Below, piece by piece: positions 17,801-27,391 of a DNA stretch of 64,000 nucleotides (position 1 is its first letter; each line of letters begins with the position of its first letter). A model generated the notes under the pieces. That model was not told where the DNA came from. It searched no databases and was given only the letters and a program-made list of their open reading frames with translations. Made by a program: the position numbers and the translations under genes. This stretch comes from an uncultured Pelagibacteraceae bacterium (lineage in GTDB: Bacteria; Pseudomonadota; Alphaproteobacteria; Pelagibacterales; Pelagibacteraceae): assembly GCA_902571015.1 (NCBI GenBank), contig CACGAC010000003.1:62001-126000 (forward strand), written 5' to 3'.

Positions 17801-17802
17801 AT

Positions 17803-19086
17803 TTATTTTCTCCTAATTCGTTTTTTCACAGATTGAGCGTGTGCGGCCAACCCTTCATAATTTGCAAGAGTTATAACTGATGGTCCAAGCTTTTCAATAC
17901 CCTTTTTTGATAAGTTTATATATGAAATTCTTTTGTAAAATTCATTAACACTTATACCGCTTGAAAACTTAGCAGAACCATTAGTTGGTAATATATGGTT
18001 TGAACCAGCATTATAGTCAGTCATTGCCATCACAGCATATTTTCCCAAACAAATAGAGCCAGCATTTTTAATTCTTGAAATAAAAGATTTGTAATTTTTT
18101 ACATTTAATTCTAAATGCTCAGGAGCGATTTTATTTACAATATCAATTATTTGTTTATCTGAGTTTACTTGAATTAAAATTCCGTTATTTGACAAACTTT
18201 TTCTTGCGATAGCTGTTCTTGAAATTTTTTTTAATTGTTTAGAAATTTCTTCCTTAGTTTGAATTATTAAGTCTTTACTTTTAGAAATTAAAATACATTG
18301 AGCAAGTTCATCATGTTCTGCTTGACCAATAAGATCGCTTGCTATCCAGCCTGGATTTGAAAATCTATCACCAACAACAGTTACTTCTGATGGTCCAGCT
18401 ATCATTCCCTCAACACCAACATCTCCAAAAACTTCCTTTTTGGCAGCTGCTACATACTTATTACCAGGACCTACAATCTTATTCACTCTATTAATTTTTT
18501 TTGTTCCATAAGCAACTGCTGCAATCGCTGATGGACCTCCAATAGAATATATTTCTTTAATTTTACATTTTTTAGCTGCGTACAGCACTGCAGCATTTTG
18601 TTTTCCTTTGTATCCTGGATTAATCATAATTACTCTTTTTACTCCTGCAACTATCGCAGGGATAGCGTTCATTAAAACACTTGAAGGATAAGAAGCTGAT
18701 GATCCTGGCACGTAAATTGCAACAGATTCGATTGGTAGATATTTATATTCTAATTTATTTTTTAATTTATCTATGTAAGAAATATCTTTAAATTTTTGTA
18801 ATGAGTGAAACTTATAAATTCTTGAATAAGCTAGATCGATAGCATTTTTTACTTTAGGATCTAGAGAATTAATAGATTGTTTAATTTGACTAACACTAGG
18901 TTTAATTACTCTATTCTGGTTAAATTTCTTCTCATACTTTAACAATGCTTTATCACCATTTTTTTTTACATCATTAATTATTTTAATAACAGAGACAGAA
19001 CTCATTTGAACTTTGGTTTTTCTTCTTAATAATAAATCATCTAACTTTTTATTAAAATTTCTTAATTTACTATCTAATATTTTCAT
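17803..19086 (-). CDS. hisD: Histidinol dehydrogenase
   Basis: [47 protein letters not shown]. Confidence 0.95.
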   Translation of the reverse strand: MKILDSKLRNFNKKLDDLLLRRKTKVQMSSVSVIKIINDVKKNGDKALLKYEKKFNQNRVIKPSVSQIKQSINSLDPKVKNAIDLAYSRIYKFHSLQKFKDISYIDKLKNKLEYKYLPIESVAIYVPGSSASYPSSVLMNAIPAIVAGVKRVIMINPGYKGKQNAAVLYAAKKCKIKEIYSIGGPSAIAAVAYGTKKINRVNKIVGPGNKYVAAAKKEVFGDVGVEGMIAGPSEVTVVGDRFSNPGWIASDLIGQAEHDELAQCILISKSKDLIIQTKEEISKQLKKISRTAIARKSLSNNGILIQVNSDKQIIDIVNKIAPEHLELNVKNYKSFISRIKNAGSICLGKYAVMAMTDYNAGSNHILPTNGSAKFSSGISVNEFYKRISYINLSKKGIEKLGPSVITLANYEGLAAHAQSVKKRIRRK

Positions 19087-19088
19087 AT

Positions 19089-19481
19089 TTATTTAATCTC
19101 ATTTTGGTCCTCTAACCTTACTTCAATCGTTTCTGTAGTCAAAACAATGTGGCTATTATTATCAAAAATTAAATTTATTTCATAATCATCTTTATTTTTC
19201 AAATAATCGATGCCAATTAAGTTTAATATTTTTTCTTTATTTCCTTGATCAATTTTTTTAGATTTAACCTTATCAACAAAATCAAATCTGCAAATACTGT
19301 TTATTTTCTTATTCATTTGATCAGACTCAATTTTAGTTCTTTCAATTGATAATAGAAAAACTTTGCTTGATGCTAAATACTTAATATCATCAACTTTTGT
19401 TTTTGAGCCAGCGATACATGCTGATATCATTTGTAAGCCCTCTTGATCGTTTGCAATTATCTTTGCTAGATATTTACCCAT
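19089..19481 (-). CDS. DUF2948 family protein (start at internal Met likely)
   Basis: Position between murA and hisD as in other alphaproteobacteria; KIIANDQEGLQMISACIAGSKTKVDDIKYL. Confidence 0.65.
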   Translation of the reverse strand: MGKYLAKIIANDQEGLQMISACIAGSKTKVDDIKYLASSKVFLLSIERTKIESDQMNKKINSICRFDFVDKVKSKKIDQGNKEKILNLIGIDYLKNKDDYEINLIFDNNSHIVLTTETIEVRLEDQNEIK

Positions 19482-20739
19482 TTTTTTGTCTTCTAATTCG
19501 TACCCCAATTTTTTTGAGTTTATTTTCAATGCCCTCGTAGCCTCGATCTAAATGATAAATTCGATTTATTGTTGACCTGCCTTTAGAAACCATTCCTGCT
19601 AAAACAAGAGACACTGAAGCCCGTAAGTCGCTAGACATTAATTCAGCACCAATAAATTTTGTATTTCCCTCGATTGCAGCTACGTTTCTATTAATATTTA
19701 TTTTTGCCCCAAGCCTACGAAGTTCAGCAACATGCATGAATCTATTTTCAAAGATATTTTCAGTTATAGAACCTTTTCCATTGGCAAGGCACATTATAAC
19801 CATTAGTTGTGATTGCATATCAGTAGAAACTCCTGGGTATTCTTTGGTTTTAATATTCTTGATCGACTTAATATTCTCAGGCCCTTTAATAAAAATTCTT
19901 TTGTTTTTAATTTTAATTTTTGCGCCAAATTTTTTTAATAAATTAAGCTCTGTTTTAATAATTTTAGCATCAAAATCTAATATTTCTAAATTTCCTTTTG
20001 CAATTGTTGCAGCAACACAAAAAGTGCCTGCCTCAATCCGGTCAGGCATAACCGAATACTCTGTCTTATTCAGAGACTCTACTCCAATAATTTTACACTT
20101 TCTACCGCTCCAAGTAATTTTTGCTCCAGCCGAGTTTAAAAAATTCGTAAGATCCTTTATTTCGGGCTCAACAGCACAATTTTTTAGAATTGTAGTACCT
20201 TTAGCTAAACATGCTGCGATAATAGAATTTTCCGTTGCACCTACACTAATTTTTGGAAATCTTAAAACCTTTCCATTTAATTTGCCTTTAGATTTTGCTA
20301 AAATATATCCGTCTTTTAAAACATAATTCATTCCAAGCTTTTTTAAAGCATCTAAATGATAGTTTATTGGTCTTGCACCAATCAAACAACCGCCTGGTAA
20401 GGATATTTTTGACTTATGATATTTTGCAATTAAAGGCCCTAATACTAAAATTGAACCTCTCATAGTTTTGACAAGAGAATAACTTGCAAAGGTTTTTATT
20501 TTATTTTTATTGTGTATTTTGGCGATTCTTTTATCTTTAGACAAAATTATTTTTGAGCCAAGAGATTTTAACAAACTAAGCATTGTGTCAATGTCTTTTA
20601 CTTTTGGCAAATTTCTAATTGTAACAGGTCGATCAAATAAAAGTGTCGCTGCTAAGATTGGCAATGAGGAATTTTTTGATCCTGAAATTTTTACTCTACC
20701 CTTTATTCTACAAGGGCCTTCTATAGAAAACTTATCCAT
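19474..20739 (-). CDS. murA: UDP-N-acetylglucosamine 1-carboxyvinyltransferase
   Basis: GSKNSSLPILAATLL, LPGGCLIGARPINYHL (active-site Cys), DRIEAGTF. Confidence 0.95.
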   Translation of the reverse strand: MDKFSIEGPCRIKGRVKISGSKNSSLPILAATLLFDRPVTIRNLPKVKDIDTMLSLLKSLGSKIILSKDKRIAKIHNKNKIKTFASYSLVKTMRGSILVLGPLIAKYHKSKISLPGGCLIGARPINYHLDALKKLGMNYVLKDGYILAKSKGKLNGKVLRFPKISVGATENSIIAACLAKGTTILKNCAVEPEIKDLTNFLNSAGAKITWSGRKCKIIGVESLNKTEYSVMPDRIEAGTFCVAATIAKGNLEILDFDAKIIKTELNLLKKFGAKIKIKNKRIFIKGPENIKSIKNIKTKEYPGVSTDMQSQLMVIMCLANGKGSITENIFENRFMHVAELRRLGAKININRNVAAIEGNTKFIGAELMSSDLRASVSLVLAGMVSKGRSTINRIYHLDRGYEGIENKLKKIGVRIRRQKNG

Positions 20740-20742
20740 AAT

Positions 20743-21303
20743 TTACTTTTTAATTTTAGCTACTTGAATTGTAGTCTGACCCTGATATTTGCCGTTCTTA
20801 GATTTATATGTTGTTTCGGGTTGAGTATCTGATTTAAAAAATAAAAATTGTGCAATTCCCTCATTAGAATATATTTTTGCTGGATTGGGAGTTGTGTTAC
20901 TAAGCTCAATCACAATATTTCCCTCAAATTCATTTTCAATTGGAGTTACATTGCAAATAATACCCGTCCTAGCATAAGTACTTTTTCCAACACAAATACA
21001 TAAAACATCTTTTGGGATCCTGAAATATTCAACAGTTTTTGCCAAGACGAATGAATTAGGTGGGATAATACAATATGGCCCTTTCCTCTCAATGAAATTA
21101 TCATCAGAAAAATTTTTAGGATCTACTAAGGAACTATTTACATTTGTAAAAATTCTGTATTCGTCAGAAATTCTCACATCATAACCCATGCTGCTTAATC
21201 CATAGGATATCTTTCCTTCAGAAACTTGATGATCAAGAAATGGATCAATCATGTTGTGTTCTTTGCACATTTTTTTTATCCAAGTATCAGGCTGGATAGA
21301 CAT
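20743..21303 (-). CDS. dcd: dCTP deaminase
   Basis: [31 protein letters not shown]. Confidence 0.94.
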   Translation of the reverse strand: MSIQPDTWIKKMCKEHNMIDPFLDHQVSEGKISYGLSSMGYDVRISDEYRIFTNVNSSLVDPKNFSDDNFIERKGPYCIIPPNSFVLAKTVEYFRIPKDVLCICVGKSTYARTGIICNVTPIENEFEGNIVIELSNTTPNPAKIYSNEGIAQFLFFKSDTQPETTYKSKNGKYQGQTTIQVAKIKK

Positions 21304-21404
21304 TATTTACTTTTCTTTTTATTTTTTTTTTGAAAAAGTTTTCTTTTTTTTAAGTTTTTCTTTAGAGCTAAACTTAAACGCTCATTTTTATCTTTTACAA
21401 TCAT
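21303..21404 (-). CDS. Small basic protein (33 aa)
   Basis: [37 protein letters not shown] start/stop overlap with the upstream ORF. Confidence 0.5.
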   Translation of the reverse strand: MIVKDKNERLSLALKKNLKKRKLFQKKNKKKSK

Positions 21405-21613
21405 TCTTTATTTGGATTTGTAAGAAAATCTAGAGTAATTGGTTTAGATGCGTCTAAAACTTTGTCTTGATTATTTTTTTTAACACCTTCTTTTGCTAAA
21501 CGTTTAGCTTTTTTTTCAGCAAGTTTTTTTTCTCTTTTAGCTTGCTTTTCCATCAGTTTAGCACTTTTGGTAGATTTATAATCGTAATGAATGCCCATAA
21601 AAATTTTCTTCAA
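21401..21613 (-). CDS. Small conserved-looking basic protein (70 aa)
   Basis: ORF track; ATGA overlap with next small ORF. Confidence 0.6.
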   Translation of the reverse strand: MKKIFMGIHYDYKSTKSAKLMEKQAKREKKLAEKKAKRLAKEGVKKNNQDKVLDASKPITLDFLTNPNKE

Positions 21614-21653
21614 TAGATATAAATCATATTACACAAAAAATTAAGGCAATAAT

Positions 21654-21682
21654 TTGAAAAAATGCATTATTATTAATAAAAT
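21654..21682 (+). promoter_or_regulatory. Predicted sigma70-type promoter for tRNA-Thr
   Basis: TTGAAA - 17 bp - TAAAAT, 16 bp before the tRNA 5' end. Confidence 0.5.
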
Positions 21683-21698
21683 ACAATTTGTAATAATC

Positions 21699-21772
21699 GC
21701 TCCTGTAGTTAAATGGCATAACAAGTCCTTGGTAAGGACTAGTTCCCTGGTCAGTACAGGGTGGGAGCACCA
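21699..21772 (+). tRNA. tRNA-Thr(GGT), CCA encoded
   Basis: Acceptor GCTCCTG/TGGGAGC + ACCA; anticodon arm AGTCC-TTGGTAA-GGACT; D-arm GTTA/TAAC. Confidence 0.85.
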
Positions 21773-22495
21773 CTAATTTTTATAAAATAATTTTCTGAAA
21801 AAAATTGTTATCAAGACTAAAAATATAAACGCTAAAATTGGTATATATATATCTGGAGAAAAAATTACATCAGTTATTTTAGGGATTTGTGCGTTATCTT
21901 GAATAATTTTTTCAAGTCCATTACCAATCGAGACAGAAAGAAAAATTTGAGGAATAATTCCAATTAATGTTGCAAAAAAAAAGTTAAATATTTTTACATT
22001 AAAAAGAGTTGGTAAAAGACAGCTTAATTGCCATGGAACTCCACCGATAAATCTATAAATCAATAAATAAATAAATTCTGAATTTTTAAATTTATTTTCA
22101 AGTTTTTGAAATCTATTCAAAAACTTTTCTCTTATAAAATCTTTCAAAAAATAATTTCCAAAAATATAAAGAAAAGTAGCACCAATACTTAACCCTAAAA
22201 CTACAATAAGGGTACCAATCCATTTACCTAAAATAAAACCTCCAATAAGAGCAATGGGTGATCCAAATCCTAAAAATGGAAATACCCACAATATTGTAAA
22301 AAGCAAAAAAATTATTGACACCAAAAATAGATTTGAACTTTTAATTTCGTCAAAATATAATCTATTATCCCTTATAAAATCGTATGAAGTTATTTCTTGG
22401 AGACTAAATTTTGAAAAAAACAAAAATAAAAATATTATTATTAAAGTTAAGTAAGATAATCCTATAAATAATTTAATTTTTTTAGTTTTTTCCAT
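21773..22495 (-). CDS. TVP38/TMEM64 (VTT domain) family membrane protein
   Basis: GSPIALIGGFILGKWIGTLIVVLGLSIGATFLYIFGNYF, YRFIGGVPWQLSCLLP. Confidence 0.8.
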   Translation of the reverse strand: MEKTKKIKLFIGLSYLTLIIIFLFLFFSKFSLQEITSYDFIRDNRLYFDEIKSSNLFLVSIIFLLFTILWVFPFLGFGSPIALIGGFILGKWIGTLIVVLGLSIGATFLYIFGNYFLKDFIREKFLNRFQKLENKFKNSEFIYLLIYRFIGGVPWQLSCLLPTLFNVKIFNFFFATLIGIIPQIFLSVSIGNGLEKIIQDNAQIPKITDVIFSPDIYIPILAFIFLVLITIFFRKLFYKN

Positions 22496-22588
22496 TATTA
22501 ACTATCCTATTTATAAAATCTTATATTTGCTATTTATATATTTAATTACTATAAAGATCGAAATTTTAAAAAAATTAAAATCACTTTT

Positions 22589-22729
22589 ATGAAAAGAACA
22601 TACCAGCCTTCTAAAATAAAAAGAGCTAGAAAACACGGCTTTAGGTCAAAAATGAAGACAAAAGGTGGTAGAAAACTTTTAGCTAGAAGAAGATCTAGAG
22701 GCAGAAAATCTTTAACCGTTTCAAGTTAG
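22589..22729 (+). CDS. rpmH: 50S ribosomal protein L34
   Basis: [46 protein letters not shown]. Confidence 0.97.
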   Translation: MKRTYQPSKIKRARKHGFRSKMKTKGGRKLLARRRSRGRKSLTVSS

Positions 22730-22732
22730 ACA

Positions 22733-23074
22733 ATGAAAAGCAAAATACTTGCTCTTTCAAAAAATGAGGAATTTCGTACATTGATCAAGAGAAAAAAAAT
22801 ATCCAATGAATATGTAACAATATTTTTTGGTCATCTAAATAATAAAGATAAAAAAAAATTAAATGTTTCATTTGTAACTAAGAAAAAAATTGGGAATGCA
22901 GTAAAGAGAAATAAAATAAAAAGACGACTTAAAAATATCATGAATGATGCATACAAAAAAATATCAATAAATTTAGAATATTCATATCTTGTTATTGCCA
23001 AGTCAACTATGTTAAATAATGATTTTAAAAAAATAAAAGAAACCTTATTTCAAGAATTTGAAAAAATTAAATAA
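22733..23074 (+). CDS. rnpA: Ribonuclease P protein component
   Basis: VTKKKIGNAVKRNKIKRRLKNIM; between rpmH and yidD. Confidence 0.9.
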   Translation: MKSKILALSKNEEFRTLIKRKKISNEYVTIFFGHLNNKDKKKLNVSFVTKKKIGNAVKRNKIKRRLKNIMNDAYKKISINLEYSYLVIAKSTMLNNDFKKIKETLFQEFEKIK

Positions 23075-23313
23075 TGAATATACCAACTTACATTCTAATA
23101 AAATTTATCAAACTATATAAATTTTTGATTAGCCCCTTTATTGGTCATTCATGCAAATATTCGCCAACTTGCTCAGATTACTGCATTGATGCTTTAAAGA
23201 CATATGGTCTTTTAAAAGGTTTTTTTTTAGGTTCTAAAAGAGTCTTATCGTGTAACCCTTGGAGTAGTGGTGGATTTGACCCTGTAAAAAAAGAAATTAA
23301 GGTTAAAAAGTAA
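23074..23313 (+). CDS. yidD: Membrane protein insertion efficiency factor YidD
   Basis: FLISPFIGHSCKYSPTCSDYCIDAL, CNPWSSGGFDPV. Confidence 0.93.
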   Translation: MNIPTYILIKFIKLYKFLISPFIGHSCKYSPTCSDYCIDALKTYGLLKGFFLGSKRVLSCNPWSSGGFDPVKKEIKVKK

Positions 23314-24992
23314 TGGACTCAAAAAATACAATTGCTGCAATAGCATTGTCATCAGCTGTAATAGTTTTATACTCACTTTTCTTTGTTCCAGAAAAACAAC
23401 CAGCAAGTCAAAATCTTATTGAAAAAGAAAAAATTGAACAAAGTTCTGACGCACCTGCATTAGAACAAAAACAAATTTTAACTCAAGTCTCAAGGAAAGA
23501 TGCTTTAAATGAAAGTGAAAGAGTAAAATTTGAAAATTTAAATATTGAAGGATCAATATCTCTTAAAGGTGCTTCAATAGATGACCTTACTTTTAAAAAT
23601 TATAACGTTGAATTGGGAGGGTCTAAAAAGGTTACATTATTAGGACCTAGAAATATTAAAGAGGGCTATTTAATAGAGAGTGGCTTTGTTACTTCAGATA
23701 AAAATGTAGATATTCCAAATTCAGAAACAACTTGGTCTTTAGTAGGTAATAATAAATTAACTGAAAATTCACCAATCAAATTATCATGGACAAACAACCA
23801 AGGAATTACATTTGAAAAAGAAATATCTTTAGACGACAAATATCTATTCTCAATTAAACAAAGTGTTAAGAATTCTACAAACAAAAAATATGATTTTTAC
23901 TCGTATGGACAAATTATAAGAAATGAAATACCAGATATAATAGATTTTTTAATTCTTCATGAAGGACTGATAGCAACACTAGACGATGAATTAATTGAGG
24001 AAGATTATGATGATATTCAAGAAAAGAAGTTTTCAAAAACTGCTGACAAAGGATGGTTAGGAATTAGTGATAAATATTGGATAACTTCATTAATACCGCC
24101 TCAAAATAAAAGTTTTAAGACAACATTTGATTATAAAGACAAATTCAGAGCAAATTTTATTGCAACAAAGCCCCTTGAATTAGGTGCAAATAGTTCTATT
24201 ACGGATGAATTACAAATTATAGTTGCTGCTAAAAGAGTAGATGTAATTGATGGATATGCAGAAACATTGGCTATAGATAAGTTTGACTTAGTTATCGATT
24301 GGGGATTTTTATATTTCATAACTAAACCTTTATTCTTTGGTATTGATTACTTTTTTAAATTACTTGGTAATTATGGTTTAGCGATTATAGCTATAACAAT
24401 TTGTATTCGTTTAGTGTTCTTCCCTTTGGCAAACTTTTCTTTTAGAAGTATGGCAAAAATGAAAGCACTTACCCCAGAAATGGTAAGACTAAAAGAGCTT
24501 CATAAAAATGATAAAATGAAATTACAGCAAGAGATGATGGCTCTTTATAAAAAAGAAAAAGTCAATCCAATGTCTGGATGCCTACCAATTCTTGTTCAAA
24601 TCCCAGTTTTTTTTGCTTTATATAAAGTTTTATTCGTCACAATTGAAATGAGGCATATGCCATTTTATGGTTGGATTCATGATTTAAGTGAACGAGATCC
24701 AACAAGCATATTTAATTTATTTGGTTTACTTCCTTATGATGTTCCATCATTTTTAATGATTGGGGCATGGCCAGTGGCAATGGGAGTATCGATGTGGGTA
24801 CAACAAAAATTAAATCCAGCTCCAACTGATCCAATGCAAGCCAAAATATTTATGTTTTTTCCTCTCTTTTTAACTGTAATACTTGCACCATTTCCCAGTG
24901 GACTAGTAATTTATTGGACTGTGAATAATATATTAACTATGGCTCAACAAGTATTCATAATGAGAAGAACAACAGTAAAAACTGTAACATAG
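23313..24992 (+). CDS. yidC: Membrane protein insertase YidC
   Basis: FRSMAKMKALTPEMVRLKELHKNDKMKLQQEMMALYKKEKVNPMSGCLPILVQIPVFFALYKVL. Confidence 0.95.
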   Translation: MDSKNTIAAIALSSAVIVLYSLFFVPEKQPASQNLIEKEKIEQSSDAPALEQKQILTQVSRKDALNESERVKFENLNIEGSISLKGASIDDLTFKNYNVELGGSKKVTLLGPRNIKEGYLIESGFVTSDKNVDIPNSETTWSLVGNNKLTENSPIKLSWTNNQGITFEKEISLDDKYLFSIKQSVKNSTNKKYDFYSYGQIIRNEIPDIIDFLILHEGLIATLDDELIEEDYDDIQEKKFSKTADKGWLGISDKYWITSLIPPQNKSFKTTFDYKDKFRANFIATKPLELGANSSITDELQIIVAAKRVDVIDGYAETLAIDKFDLVIDWGFLYFITKPLFFGIDYFFKLLGNYGLAIIAITICIRLVFFPLANFSFRSMAKMKALTPEMVRLKELHKNDKMKLQQEMMALYKKEKVNPMSGCLPILVQIPVFFALYKVLFVTIEMRHMPFYGWIHDLSERDPTSIFNLFGLLPYDVPSFLMIGAWPVAMGVSMWVQQKLNPAPTDPMQAKIFMFFPLFLTVILAPFPSGLVIYWTVNNILTMAQQVFIMRRTTVKTVT

Positions 24993-25021
24993 AATTTTTA
25001 TAATCATTCAATTATTAATCA

Positions 25022-25870
25022 ATGGATTTAGAAAAAATACTTCCCAAAGATGGACCACCGATAAATGAGGTTTCAAAATACATTGAAAAATATAAAAATG
25101 ATTTAATTGTTATTAAATATGGAGGAAACGTTTTTATTGATAGAAACATTTTTAATAATTTCATTACAGATATATTCATTTTAAATAAACTAGGAATTTC
25201 AATTGCTGTAGTTCACGGAGGGGGTCCTCGAATAAAAAGAGAGTTAGATAGGTCTAATATCAAATCAAAATTTATAAGAGGTCTAAGAGTAACTGATGAT
25301 AAAATAATAAATATTGTTGAGTCAGTATTAATAGACTTTAACAATGATATTGTTAATTCGTTAAAAAAGTATGAAGTAGATGCAATATCTTTACACACAA
25401 AAGAAAATAATATTATTGAAGTAGTCCCTGAGGCAAAGGAACTTGGATATGTTGGAATACCGAAAAAAATTAAAAATAACAAATTAGAAAAAATACTAAA
25501 TAAAAAACAAGTTCCGATAATTTCACCATTAGGTTTAGGAGAAAACGATCAAACGTATAACATAAACGGTGATACTGCTGCTGGCGCGATTGCCAAATCA
25601 TTAAAATCTAGACGCCTTCTTTTGATGACTAATGTTGAAGGGGTTTTAAACAAAGATAAAAAGCTCGTAGAGGAAATCTCCTCATCAGAAATTTTAAAAA
25701 TGATACAAAATAATACTATTACTGAAGGTATGATACCTAAAATAAACACTTGTTTAGATGCCGTAAATAATGGTGTTACTGCTGTTGGAATAATAGATGG
25801 TAGAAAAAAACATTCTATATTATTCGAAATCTTTTCTGATAAAGGTTCTGGAACTTTGATAAGAAAATGA
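25022..25870 (+). CDS. argB: Acetylglutamate kinase
   Basis: VIKYGGNVF, VVHGGGPRI, NINGDTAAGAIAKSL, GMIPKI. Confidence 0.93.
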   Translation: MDLEKILPKDGPPINEVSKYIEKYKNDLIVIKYGGNVFIDRNIFNNFITDIFILNKLGISIAVVHGGGPRIKRELDRSNIKSKFIRGLRVTDDKIINIVESVLIDFNNDIVNSLKKYEVDAISLHTKENNIIEVVPEAKELGYVGIPKKIKNNKLEKILNKKQVPIISPLGLGENDQTYNINGDTAAGAIAKSLKSRRLLLMTNVEGVLNKDKKLVEEISSSEILKMIQNNTITEGMIPKINTCLDAVNNGVTAVGIIDGRKKHSILFEIFSDKGSGTLIRK

Positions 25871-26559
25871 GAAATTTTAAAGAAATGGAATATCTTTTGC
25901 TAGACCTTGATGGGGTTTGTTATGGAAAACATAACAACTACTCATTAGAAAAAGTATTTGGTCAAGTATCTAAGAGAATGACATTGTTTATATCTGAGAG
26001 ATTAAAAATAGGTTTAGAGGAAGCAAAAAAATTACAAACAAACTATTTTTATAAATATAATACAAGCTTAAATGGATTAATGATACATCATGATATACCT
26101 CCTGAGGAGTTTTTAAAATACGTTCACACAATAGATCTTTCATTTATGAAGGAGGATAAAATTATGAGAGCTGAACTTGAAAATTTGGATATGCAAAAAT
26201 TTATTTTTACGAATGGAAGTGCAGAACATGCGGAAAATATTTTAACACATCTGGGAATTTATGATCTTTTTGGAAGAGATAAGATTTTTGATATCAAAGA
26301 TGCTGGATATGTACCTAAACCTGAGGCAAAAACTTTTGACTTAATGGTTCAAAAATTTGGGATAATTCCGAAAAAAACCATTTATATAGAGGATATAGCA
26401 AAAAACTTAAGTATTGGTTATGAGAGAGGGTGTGCAACTGTTTGGTTAATTAATGATGAACATTTCGGAAAAATAGATTCTGATAAAGATTATATCTCTC
26501 ATAAAATTGAAAATCTGTCTTTATTTCTTAAGGAAATAAGGTTATTAAAAAGTCAATAA
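25867..26559 (+). CDS. HAD-superfamily hydrolase (pyrimidine 5'-nucleotidase-like)
   Basis: LLDLDGVCY, FTNGSAEHA, KPEAKTF, YIEDIAKNL. Confidence 0.75.
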   Translation: MRNFKEMEYLLLDLDGVCYGKHNNYSLEKVFGQVSKRMTLFISERLKIGLEEAKKLQTNYFYKYNTSLNGLMIHHDIPPEEFLKYVHTIDLSFMKEDKIMRAELENLDMQKFIFTNGSAEHAENILTHLGIYDLFGRDKIFDIKDAGYVPKPEAKTFDLMVQKFGIIPKKTIYIEDIAKNLSIGYERGCATVWLINDEHFGKIDSDKDYISHKIENLSLFLKEIRLLKSQ

Positions 26560-26562
26560 ATT

Positions 26563-27390
26563 ATGTCTTTAGAAAAAATTATAAATGATGCTTGGGAAAT
26601 TAAAGATCAAATAAACCAAAATTCTGACCAAAAAATCAAAGATGCAATCAATCAGGTTATTAGTGATTTGGACAGTGGGAAATCAAGAGTTGCTGAAAAG
26701 ATAAATGGTGAATGGATTACACACCAGCATTTAAAGAAAGCAATTATGTTAAGTTTTAGAATTTATCCAATGGAAAACTTAAATGGTCCTTACAGTAGTT
26801 GGTACGATAAATCTCACTTGTTAAAAGGTAAAACTGCAGGTTGGTCAAAAAAAGATCATGAAAGAGCTGGCTTTAGAATGGTTCCTAATTCTCCAGTTAG
26901 AAAAGGATCATTTGTTGGAAAAAATGCTGTTTTGATGCCATGCTATGTAAATATCGGAGCTTATATCGATGAGGGAACGATGATTGATACATTTGCAAGA
27001 GCAGGTAGCTGCTGTCAAATTGGAAAAAATTGTCATATCTCAGCAGGATCAGGAGTTGGTGGTGTTCTAGAACCTGCACAAGCTTTACCTACGATAATCG
27101 AAGATAATGTTTTCCTTGGAGCTATGTCAGAAGTTGTTGAGGGGATAATTGTTGGAGAAGGTTCGGTTTTAAGTATGGGTATGTATATAGGTCAATCAAC
27201 TAAAATAGTCGATCGAAAAACTGGTAATATCACTTATGGTAAAATTCCGCCGTACTCAGTTGTTGTCCCAGGTTCATTACCAGACAAAAATAGTTCAACT
27301 GCACCATCGTTGTACTGTGCTGTAATAATTAAGCAGGTTGATGAAAAAACAAGGTCAAAAACTTCTATAAACGACCTTTTACGAGACTGA
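26563..27390 (+). CDS. dapD: Tetrahydrodipicolinate N-succinyltransferase
   Basis: RAGSCCQIGKNCHISAGSGVGGVLEPAQALPTIIEDN. Confidence 0.95.
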   Translation: MSLEKIINDAWEIKDQINQNSDQKIKDAINQVISDLDSGKSRVAEKINGEWITHQHLKKAIMLSFRIYPMENLNGPYSSWYDKSHLLKGKTAGWSKKDHERAGFRMVPNSPVRKGSFVGKNAVLMPCYVNIGAYIDEGTMIDTFARAGSCCQIGKNCHISAGSGVGGVLEPAQALPTIIEDNVFLGAMSEVVEGIIVGEGSVLSMGMYIGQSTKIVDRKTGNITYGKIPPYSVVVPGSLPDKNSSTAPSLYCAVIIKQVDEKTRSKTSINDLLRD

Positions 27391-27391
27391 A

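Noticed and set aside
19736-20326. 196-aa plus-strand ORF antisense to murA
   Set aside because: Fully antisense to a clear murA; hydrophobic composition expected from the reverse complement of AT-rich coding DNA. Other antisense ORFs in the track were rejected likewise
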